A stretch of 47,910 nucleotides of DNA from JAGOUB01 sp964640945 (GTDB taxonomy: Bacteria > Patescibacteriota > Gracilibacteria > Peribacterales > Peribacteraceae). Location of the stretch: assembly GCA_964640945.1 (NCBI GenBank), contig CAZXIV010000009.1, positions 1-47,910 on the forward strand. The letters are read 5' to 3'. Shown piece by piece: positions 41,082-47,910 of this stretch (position 1 is its first letter; each line of letters starts with the position of its first letter). The position numbers and the translations under genes are program-made. The notes under the pieces were generated by a model. It was not told where the DNA came from. It was given only the letters and a program-made list of their open reading frames with translations, and did not search any database.

Positions 41082-43202
41082 ATGGACCTAACCTTCGTGC
41101 GCAATATCGGCATCATCGCCCACATCGATGCGGGCAAAACCACGACGTCCGAGCGCATCCTCTTTTACACGGGTAAGAACTATAAAATCGGCGAAGTGCA
41201 CGATGGCGAGGCGACCATGGACTGGATGGAACAGGAGCGCGAGCGCGGCATCACCATCACAGCCGCCGCCACGCAATGCCACTGGAAGGCCATCGTCCCG
41301 GGCAAGGGCAGCACGCCGGTCGACATCACCGTCAACATCATCGATACCCCCGGCCACGTGGACTTTACGGCCGAGGTGGAGCGCTCGCTGCGCGTTCTCG
41401 ACGGCGGCGTCGTCGTCTTCGACGGCTCCCAGGGCGTCGAGCCCCAGTCCGAGACCGTTTGGCGCCAGGCAGACAAGTACAACGTCCCCCGCCTCGCCTT
41501 CGTGAACAAGATGGATAAGACCGGCGGCGATTTCTACATGTCGCTCGCTTCCATCCACGACCGTTTGAGTAAGTCCGCCGTTGCCGTTCAATTGCCGATC
41601 GGTGAGGAGAGCGAGTTTAACGCTGTGGTCGACCTGATGCAGAAGAAGGCCTACACCTTCGAGGGTAAGATGGGCGAGATCATCACCGAGATCCCAATTC
41701 CGGAAGCGATGATGCCGCAAGTGCTCGAGTACCGCGCTGTGCTCATCGAGAAGATCGCCGAGGCGAACGATGACCTCATCGACAAGTTCCTGGAGACCGG
41801 CGCCCTCTCCGACGAGGAGATGTTCATGGGTCTGCGCAAAGCGACCTGCGCTAATAAGCTCTACCCCGTGCTCTGCGGCTCCTCGCTTCAGAACAAGGGC
41901 GTGCCGCTGGTGCTCAATGCCGTTACGGCCTACCTGCCGTCCCCGAACGACCTCGCCGCGATCAAGGGCACCGATCCCTCCACGGGCGAGGCCATCACGC
42001 GTAAGCACAGCAACGACGAGCCGCTGGCCGCCCTCGCCTTTAAGATCGCCACCGACCCCTTCGTTGGCCGTCTGACCTTCATCCGCGTCTACTCCGGCAT
42101 CTTCAAGACCGGCACGGCCATGCTCAACACCCGCAACGGCAACACCGAGCGCGTGGGCCGCATCGTCCGCCTGCACGCCAACTCCCGCGAGGAGATCCCG
42201 CAGATCGAGGCCGGCGACATCGGCGCCGCTATCGGTCTGAAAGACGTCCGCACCGGCGACACGCTCTGCGACCAGGACCACCCCATGCAGCTCGAGGCCA
42301 TCTCCTTCGCGGAGCCGGTCATCTCGCTTGCCGTCGAGCCCAAGACCAAGGGCGACCAGGAGAAAATGGGTATGGCTCTCCAGAAGCTGACAGAAGAGGA
42401 TCCGACCCTGCGCGTGAAGTCCGACGAAGAGACCGGCCAGACCGTGCTCTCGGGAATGGGCGAACTGCACCTGGAGATCATCGTTGATCGCATGAAGCGC
42501 GAGTTCAAGGTGGAGACGACCGTCGGTAACCCGCAGGTCGCCTACCGCGAGACCATCCGCAAGACCGTCGACGGCGAGCATAAGTACTCCAAGCAGACCG
42601 GCGGTCGCGGCCAATACGGCCACGTTGTCTTTAAGCTTATCCCGCAGGAAGCGGGCAAGGGCTACGAGTTCGACAACCAGGTGGTGGGAGGCCGCATCCC
42701 CCGCGAGTTCATCAGCCCGTGTGACAAAGGCTTCCAGGAGGGTATGAGCCGCGGCATCCTCGCCGGTTTCCCGGTGGTGGATGTGAAGGTGGAACTGCTC
42801 GACGGTTCGTACCACGATGTGGACTCGTCCGAAATGGCCTTCAAACTCGCCGCTTCCATCGGCTTCCAGGAGGCTGCCAAGCGCGCCGATCCCGTGCTGC
42901 TCGAGCCGATCATGAAGGTCGAAGTCACCTCGCCCGAGGAGTTCCTCGGTGACGTGATGGGCGACCTCTCGTCCCGCCGCGGACTCATCCAGAACCAGTT
43001 CGATCGCGGCACGGCCAAGATCATCGAGGCCCAGGTGCCCCTGGCCGCCATGTTCGGCTACGCCACAGAACTGCGCTCGATGACCCAAGGCCGCGCCAGC
43101 TACGCCATGGAGCCCAGCCACTACTCCGACGTGCCGCGTAACGTGGCCGAGGAAGTGATCAAGGCCCGCGCCGGCGTCGCCGTTAGCCGCAGCAACGGCT
43201 AA
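41082..43202 (+). CDS. fusA: Elongation factor G
   Basis: Ribosomal translocase. The 706-residue protein shows P-loop AHIDAGKTT (13-21), RERGITI switch, DTPGHVDF, NKMDKTGGDF, and the domain IV/V sequence through GRASYAMEPSHYSDVP near the C-terminus; length is typical. The start MDLTFVRNIG follows a T/C-rich leader with no Shine-Dalgarno site; the open frame upstream to 41010 is leader. Confidence 0.98.
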   Translation: MDLTFVRNIGIIAHIDAGKTTTSERILFYTGKNYKIGEVHDGEATMDWMEQERERGITITAAATQCHWKAIVPGKGSTPVDITVNIIDTPGHVDFTAEVERSLRVLDGGVVVFDGSQGVEPQSETVWRQADKYNVPRLAFVNKMDKTGGDFYMSLASIHDRLSKSAVAVQLPIGEESEFNAVVDLMQKKAYTFEGKMGEIITEIPIPEAMMPQVLEYRAVLIEKIAEANDDLIDKFLETGALSDEEMFMGLRKATCANKLYPVLCGSSLQNKGVPLVLNAVTAYLPSPNDLAAIKGTDPSTGEAITRKHSNDEPLAALAFKIATDPFVGRLTFIRVYSGIFKTGTAMLNTRNGNTERVGRIVRLHANSREEIPQIEAGDIGAAIGLKDVRTGDTLCDQDHPMQLEAISFAEPVISLAVEPKTKGDQEKMGMALQKLTEEDPTLRVKSDEETGQTVLSGMGELHLEIIVDRMKREFKVETTVGNPQVAYRETIRKTVDGEHKYSKQTGGRGQYGHVVFKLIPQEAGKGYEFDNQVVGGRIPREFISPCDKGFQEGMSRGILAGFPVVDVKVELLDGSYHDVDSSEMAFKLAASIGFQEAAKRADPVLLEPIMKVEVTSPEEFLGDVMGDLSSRRGLIQNQFDRGTAKIIEAQVPLAAMFGYATELRSMTQGRASYAMEPSHYSDVPRNVAEEVIKARAGVAVSRSNG

Positions 43203-43204
43203 TC

Positions 43205-43223
43205 AGTATCTAGTATGAGGTAT
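43205..43223 (+). repeat. Dispersed 19-mer repeat, copy after fusA
   Basis: AGTATCTAGTATGAGGTAT differs by one base from 39562-39580. Confidence 0.7.
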
Positions 43224-43228
43224 CGAGT

Positions 43229-43263
43229 ATTAAGGGTTCTTGCCTCAGGGAAGAACCCTTAAT
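43229..43263. terminator. Hairpin between fusA and the FMN reductase
   Basis: ATTAAGGGTTCTT (43229-43241) pairs perfectly with AAGAACCCTTAAT (43251-43263) around a 9-nt loop; imperfect pairing continues outwards. It probably ends both convergent transcripts although there is no strong T-run. Confidence 0.7.
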
Positions 43264-43299
43264 GCCTAATACTTGATACGTAATACCCCTGCCCGGCCT

Positions 43300-44001
43300 T
43301 TATTGGGCGTTTGAGACGGGGTACATCACGCGATTGCCGATGCGATAAGCCCAGGTGGCCACCGTGCGACGCAGCTGCAGGAAGGGCGGCAGGGCGCCGG
43401 TGGTCTTGTAGGCTTCTACCACGCGTCCAAAAGCGGCTGCCTTGGCGTGGATGCGGGCTGGCAGGCCGTCGCGTTTATCGAGCACCAGGCCAAACATGCC
43501 GCGGCCGGGGAGACACTTCGGTTCAAAATGGCGGCTGACGACCGAGGCGCCGTAGTATTTGAAAGCCTCGGAGACGTGGAGGGTGGTGATGTTCAAGAGG
43601 GCCTTCCAGGCGATCATCGGTGCGCCGCCGGTGAATAAAAAGTAGCAAGGGCGGTTCTTGAGTTGGCCTTTCGAGTGCGTGGCCTGGTCCAGGCAGACGG
43701 CGCCCAGGTGGTCGAGGGCGTTCTTTAAATGGGCGGGCACCGAGAAGTTCCAGACAGGACTGGCGACCACAATGCCGTCGGCGTTCTTCACGACCTCGTG
43801 CAGGCGGTGCGTATCGGGGGTGGGGGAGTGGTCGGCGTCGTAGGCGGCCAGTGTAAAATGGGGGATATCCAGCTCGGCCAGGCGGAGCGTGGTGATCTCG
43901 GCGGTGGGGTACGCCTGCCGGAGGCCGGCGGCGAAGAGTTCACTCAGGTAGGCCGAGTTGCTGGGTTGGTTGTTCCCCGCGAGGAGGAGGGCGATCTTCA
44001 T
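43300..44001 (-). CDS. NAD(P)H-dependent FMN/quinone reductase (flavodoxin fold)
   Basis: The 233-residue protein begins with the FMN phosphate-binding loop LLLAGNNQPSNSAYL, has the SPVWNFSVPAHLKNALDHL motif (about 83-101) shared by NAD(P)H:quinone, azo and FMN reductases, and FLFTGGAPM (about 123-131). It would reduce FMN, quinones or azo compounds. The C-terminal 60 residues are longer than in small FMN reductases. ATG 44001 is chosen because TATGCT on the minus strand ends 7 nt before it, suggesting a leaderless mRNA. Exact substrate unknown. Confidence 0.85.
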   Translation of the reverse strand: MKIALLLAGNNQPSNSAYLSELFAAGLRQAYPTAEITTLRLAELDIPHFTLAAYDADHSPTPDTHRLHEVVKNADGIVVASPVWNFSVPAHLKNALDHLGAVCLDQATHSKGQLKNRPCYFLFTGGAPMIAWKALLNITTLHVSEAFKYYGASVVSRHFEPKCLPGRGMFGLVLDKRDGLPARIHAKAAAFGRVVEAYKTTGALPPFLQLRRTVATWAYRIGNRVMYPVSNAQ

Positions 44002-44249
44002 GGCTCCGAGCATACATCCGATTTTCTCAGTACGAAGCGATAAATCCTTAAGGACTCTTAATCTGCGACAGAACGAAGCCAAAAAGCCTCTATACGCCTC
44101 TCTATCTTCATCGCTCTGAAAACTTTTTTGAAAAACTTCCAGATTTTCTGAGAGTAATTGTATGGCAACAAGCGTGTTTGAAAATTTTTCTGTTACATGA
44201 ACCGCAACTAATTACGTATGCAAGTCTGCGAAATTGTATAAGCCGCAAA
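44002..44249. other. AT-rich intergenic region upstream of nrdJ
   Basis: No gene is visible; the short frame 44108-44320 has no supporting signal. The region is much more AT-rich than the flanking genes. TGTATAAG (44235-44242) could be an extended -10 for nrdJ, with the NrdR boxes just downstream. Confidence 0.4.
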
Positions 44250-44298
44250 TTGCTATATGTTGTGTGCCTGGAACAGGAGCGGACACAATATACTGTGT
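44250..44298 (+). promoter_or_regulatory. Two NrdR boxes upstream of nrdJ
   Basis: ACACAATATACTGTGT (44283-44298) fits the palindromic NrdR consensus (ACACwATATmTwGTGT-like) very closely. TTGCTATATGTTGTGT (44250-44265) is a weaker copy. Their centres are 33 bp apart, about three helix turns, which is the usual paired arrangement. TATACT (44289-44294) inside box 2 could also be a -10. NrdR represses ribonucleotide reductase genes when dATP is plentiful. Confidence 0.78.
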
Positions 44299-44352
44299 TT
44301 CCTGCGCCGAAGGCGTCCATTGGGCCCTTCTCATCCCTTCCTTTTATTTTCC

Positions 44353-47300
44353 ATGAACCCGAATGCCGCCGCCCAGGTCAAAAGTGTCCGCAAGAACGAG
44401 CGTGACGAGTTGTCCGCCGCCAGTGCTCATTCCAGTCTGTATAAATCGGGTGGACTTTCCATCCCGCGTCTCTTCACCACGCCGGGCAGCGACCCGCTCG
44501 ACGAAGTGACCTACGAGAAGCGCACCAGCCGCGTGACCAATACCAATGGCTCCGTCATTTTCGAGATGCAGGATGCCGAGATCCCGGCGGAGTGGAGCCA
44601 GGTGGCCACCGACATCGTCGTCACCAAGTATTTCCGCAAGGCCGGCGTGCCACAGGTGAACGCCGACGGCTCCGTGAAGCTCGACGAAAAAGGCCAGCCC
44701 GTCACCGGTCCCGAGCGCAGCGTCCGCCAGGTGGTCCGCCGCCTCGCCGGTTGCTGGCGCCAGTGGGGTGAGAACTATGGCTACTTCGCCACCAAGCAAG
44801 ACGCCCAGGCTTTCGAGGATGAGCTCTCCTTCATGCTCGTCCGCCAGATGGCCGCTCCGAACAGCCCGCAGTGGTTCAACACCGGCCTGCACAGCGCCTA
44901 CGGCATCACCGGACCGGCCCAAGGCCACCACTACGTCGATCCCGTCACGGGCCAGGTGAGGAAGAGCGAAGACTCCTACACGCACCCCCAGCCCCACGCC
45001 TGCTTCATCCAGAGCGTGGCTGACGACATGGTCAACGAGGGCGGCATCATGGATCTCTGGGTGCGTGAGGCGCGTCTCTTTAAGTACGGCTCCGGCACCG
45101 GCTCCAATTTCAGCCAGCTGCGCGGCATGAACGAGCCCCTCTCGGGCGGCGGCAAGAGCTCCGGCCTGATGAGCTGGCTCAAGATCGGCGATCGCGCCGC
45201 CGGCGCCATCAAGTCGGGCGGCACCACGCGCCGCGCGGCCAAGATGGTCTGCTTGGACCTTGATCACCCCGATATCGAGCTGTTCGTAAACTGGAAGGTG
45301 GAAGAGGAGAAAAAGGTGGCCGCCCTGGTGAAGGCCGGCTACAGCAGCGACTTTAACGGCGAGGCCTACAGCACCGTCTCCGGCCAAAACAGCAACAACT
45401 CCGTCCGCATCTCCCAGGAATTCTTCGAGACCCTCGAGCGCGACGGCGACTGGAACCTCTTTTGGCGCACGGAGCTCCGCAAGGCCAAAAAGGAGAACCG
45501 TGAGCCGAAGCCCTGCAAGACGCTGAAGGCCAAGGATCTCTGGGAGCAGATCTCGTACGCCGCTTGGAGCTGCGCCGATCCCGGCGTGCAGTACGACACC
45601 ACCATCAACGACTGGCACACCTGCCCCGCTGATGGCCGCATCAATGCCTCAAACCCCTGCAGCGAATACATGTTCCTCGATAACACCGCCTGCAACCTGG
45701 CTTCGCTCAACCTTCTGACCTTCTTCGATTCGGAGCACGGCACCTTCGCGGTCGAGAAGTACCGCCACGCCATCCGCCTCTGGACGATCGTCCTGGAAGT
45801 CTCGGTCCTCATGGCCCAGTTCCCGAGTAAAGAGATCGCCGAGCTGAGCTATCACTTCCGCACCCTCGGTCTTGGCTACGCCAACCTGGGCGCCATGCTC
45901 ATGCGTATGGGCATTCCCTACGATAGCGAGCAGGGCCGGGCCATCTGCGCCGCCTTGACGGCCATCCTGACGGGCGAGTCGTACGCCGCCTCGGCCGAGA
46001 TGGCGCGCCATTTGGGCGCCTTCCCGGGCTACCAGAAGAACCGTGAGTCGATGCTCCGCGTCATCCGCAACCATCGCCGGGCCGCCTACGATGCCCCCGC
46101 TAAGGAGTACGAAGGTCTCCATGTGCCGCCGGTCGGCATCGACCAGCAGGCCTGTCCCCAAGGCCTCCTGACGGCTGCCAAGGAGTGCTGGGACCGCGCC
46201 CTCGAGATGGGCCAGGAGCACGGCTACCGCAACGCCCAGGTCACGGTGATCGCCCCCACGGGCACCATCGGTCTGCTGATGGATTGCGACACCACCGGTG
46301 TCGAGCCCGATTTCGCCCTCGTAAAGTTTAAGAAGCTCGCCGGCGGCGGCTACCTGAAAATCGCCAACCAATCCGTCGAGCCCGCCATGCGTGCGCTTGG
46401 CTACGGCGAGACGGAGCTCCGCGACATTATGCGCTACGTCATGGGCACGCTCAGCCTGGAAGGCGCCCCGCACATCAACCGCCAGAGCCTTAAGGAGAAG
46501 GGCTTCACCGACGCCGACATCGCCAAAATCGAGGCTCAGCTCTCGAGCGTCTTCGAGATCAGCTTCGGTTTCAACCGCTTCGTGCTCGGCGACGAGACGA
46601 TGAAGCGCCTCGGCTTCACCGACGCCCAGCTGGCCGACGAGTCGTTCAACCTCCTCAAGGGCCTCGGTTTCTCTAAAGAACAGATCGATGAGGCTAACGA
46701 GGTGATCTGCGGCCACATGACCGTTGAAGGCGCCCCTCACCTCCGGGCTGAGCACGTCAGCGTCTTCGACTGCGCCAACCGTTGCGGCAAGAACGGCCGC
46801 CGCTTTATTGCCGCCGAAGGCCACATCCGCATGATGGCCGCCAGCCAGCCCTTCATCTCCGGCGCCATCAGTAAGACCGTCAACCTGCCGAGCGAAGCCA
46901 CCATCGAGGACGTAAAGAGCGCCTACCTGCTGAGCTGGAAGCTTTCGCTCAAGGCCAATGCCCTCTACCGCGACGGCTCCAAGATGAGCCAGGTGCTCTC
47001 CACGTCATCCGATTCCAAGGATGAGAAGGCCGAGGTGAAGGTGGTGGAAAAGATCGTCGAGAAAATCGTCTACAAGCCCGCCGCCCGGCGCCGCAAGCTG
47101 CCCGACGAGCGCCCGGCCCTGACGCATAAGTTCTCCGTGGCCGGCCACGAGGGCTACCTGACCGTCGGACTCTTTGAAGACGGCCAGCCCGGTGAGCTAT
47201 TTATCAAAATGAACAAGGAAGGCTCCACGCTCTCGGGCGTGATGGATATGTTCGCCATGTCGATGTCGATGAACCTGCAGTACGGCGTGCCCCTACGTGT

Positions 47301-47739
47301 GCTCTGTGCCAAGCTGGCCCACTCGCGCTTCGAGCCGATGGGTATGACGAGTAACGGCGAGATCCCGATGGTGAAGAGCATCATGGATTACATTGCTCGT
47401 TGGATGGCCCTCAAGTTCCTCACTAAAGAGGAGGCCATGCAGCTGCATAACCACGAGCTCGTCGAGAAGGCCTACAGCGAGGGCAGCAAGAGCCGTGACG
47501 CGTTTGCAATGCGTTTGCCGGTGGTGGACGAGGGCCAGAGCGCCGACGCACCTGAGGCCGTCCAGACGGGCATCGCCACCCTCGCCCCCGAAGAAGCCAG
47601 CACGCCCACCAAGACCGACCTGGCCAAACTCCAAGGCTTCACTGGTTCCCTTTGTAGCAGCTGCAGCAGTATGAAGATGAAGCGCAATGGCTCCTGTGAG
47701 GTCTGTCTCGATTGTGGTGTCACAAGTGGTTGCTCCTAA
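44353..47739 (+). CDS. nrdJ: Vitamin B12-dependent (class II) ribonucleoside-diphosphate reductase
   Basis: Makes deoxyribonucleotides using adenosylcobalamin, without oxygen or a second subunit. The 1128-residue protein shows the class II core (NSPQWFNTGL; ACFIQSVADDM; NPCSEYMFLDNTACNLASLNL with active-site Cys; APTGTIGLLMDCDTTGVEPDF), followed by a C-terminal region with a Cys cluster (CSSCSS...CEVCLDCG...GCS) typical of large NrdJ enzymes and used for reduction of the active site. ATG 44353 follows a C/T-rich leader and fits the family. Two NrdR boxes precede it. No B12 synthesis or uptake gene is visible here. Confidence 0.97.
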   Translation: MNPNAAAQVKSVRKNERDELSAASAHSSLYKSGGLSIPRLFTTPGSDPLDEVTYEKRTSRVTNTNGSVIFEMQDAEIPAEWSQVATDIVVTKYFRKAGVPQVNADGSVKLDEKGQPVTGPERSVRQVVRRLAGCWRQWGENYGYFATKQDAQAFEDELSFMLVRQMAAPNSPQWFNTGLHSAYGITGPAQGHHYVDPVTGQVRKSEDSYTHPQPHACFIQSVADDMVNEGGIMDLWVREARLFKYGSGTGSNFSQLRGMNEPLSGGGKSSGLMSWLKIGDRAAGAIKSGGTTRRAAKMVCLDLDHPDIELFVNWKVEEEKKVAALVKAGYSSDFNGEAYSTVSGQNSNNSVRISQEFFETLERDGDWNLFWRTELRKAKKENREPKPCKTLKAKDLWEQISYAAWSCADPGVQYDTTINDWHTCPADGRINASNPCSEYMFLDNTACNLASLNLLTFFDSEHGTFAVEKYRHAIRLWTIVLEVSVLMAQFPSKEIAELSYHFRTLGLGYANLGAMLMRMGIPYDSEQGRAICAALTAILTGESYAASAEMARHLGAFPGYQKNRESMLRVIRNHRRAAYDAPAKEYEGLHVPPVGIDQQACPQGLLTAAKECWDRALEMGQEHGYRNAQVTVIAPTGTIGLLMDCDTTGVEPDFALVKFKKLAGGGYLKIANQSVEPAMRALGYGETELRDIMRYVMGTLSLEGAPHINRQSLKEKGFTDADIAKIEAQLSSVFEISFGFNRFVLGDETMKRLGFTDAQLADESFNLLKGLGFSKEQIDEANEVICGHMTVEGAPHLRAEHVSVFDCANRCGKNGRRFIAAEGHIRMMAASQPFISGAISKTVNLPSEATIEDVKSAYLLSWKLSLKANALYRDGSKMSQVLSTSSDSKDEKAEVKVVEKIVEKIVYKPAARRRKLPDERPALTHKFSVAGHEGYLTVGLFEDGQPGELFIKMNKEGSTLSGVMDMFAMSMSMNLQYGVPLRVLCAKLAHSRFEPMGMTSNGEIPMVKSIMDYIARWMALKFLTKEEAMQLHNHELVEKAYSEGSKSRDAFAMRLPVVDEGQSADAPEAVQTGIATLAPEEASTPTKTDLAKLQGFTGSLCSSCSSMKMKRNGSCEVCLDCGVTSGCS

Positions 47740-47753
47740 ATATTGTTTTTCAG

Positions 47754-47788
47754 AAGAAAAGAGCCTGCAGAGTGCGGGCTCTTTTCTT
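47754..47788 (+). terminator. nrdJ terminator
   Basis: AAGAAAAGAGCC (47754-47765) pairs perfectly with GGCTCTTTTCTT (47777-47788), giving a T-rich 3' arm. Confidence 0.85.
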
Positions 47789-47855
47789 GTTTGATGGCTT
47801 CAGACGATTGGTCCTTTTCCTGTGCGATAAAAATCTTTTCTCCTAGCAGGTGCCC

Positions 47856-47910
47856 ACCAACGGTTTTCCACTTTTTGTCAGCGCGACAAAAAGTGGAGTA
47901 AAAAACGCTG
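47856..47910 (-). repeat. 55-bp inverted repeat, copy 2, cut by window end
   Basis: Exact reverse complement of 34982-35036. The match runs to the last base of the window, so the element probably continues beyond it. Confidence 0.95.

Overview
The window looks like one GC-rich bacterial contig of the Candidate Phyla Radiation (Patescibacteria) type, most reminiscent of Peregrinibacteria/Peribacteria. This is an inference. Its basis is short housekeeping genes beside many unrecognised secreted or membrane proteins, an S-layer-homology protein, a lamin-tail-domain surface protein, tandem VirB2/TrbC-like multi-spanning proteins, a B12-dependent ribonucleotide reductase, and the standard code with TGA as stop. 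The left end cuts a tRNA-Arg. The right end lies inside a 55-bp sequence that is also present, inverted, just upstream of rpoC, so the contig probably stops because of a repeat.

Layout. 1-2.25 kb: tRNA-Arg, two small ORFs, gmk, and a structured transcript of about 380 nt that matches none of the universal RNAs I checked by eye. 2.3-8 kb: an asparaginase-family protein with altered active-site residues, an S-layer protein, a phosphohexomutase followed by a tiny membrane protein, and the VirB2/TrbC-like pair. 8-16.6 kb: housekeeping genes nusB, rnc, rpsJ, tuf, mutY and rny, plus an ABC exporter. 17-34.6 kb: mostly accessory, with the lamin-tail surface protein, a three-gene unknown cluster, four Shine-Dalgarno-led secreted or membrane genes with AT-rich promoters, and a four-gene operon (27938-32566) whose third product carries a transglutaminase-like Cys-His-Asp arrangement. 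34.6-35 kb: a palindromic repeat element. 35.2-47.7 kb: rpoC (no rpoB next to it), rpsL, rpsG, two small paralogues, fusA, an FMN reductase, and nrdJ behind two NrdR boxes.

Gene expression signals fall into three classes. Many genes have a TTGnnn-N16/17-TACAAT, TATACT or TACACT promoter whose -10 ends 6-11 nt before the start codon, which predicts leaderless or near-leaderless mRNAs (gmk, rpsL, 19622, 20607, 33828, 33891). Highly expressed housekeeping genes (tuf, rpsJ, rpoC, rpsG, fusA, nrdJ) have pyrimidine-rich leaders without a Shine-Dalgarno sequence. Canonical GGAGG/AAGGAG sites occur mainly before small membrane or secreted accessory genes, which also tend to have rho-independent terminators.

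The best candidates for something undescribed are the structured RNA at 1868-2247, the transglutaminase-like operon at 27938-32566, and the palindromic element at 34605-35036.
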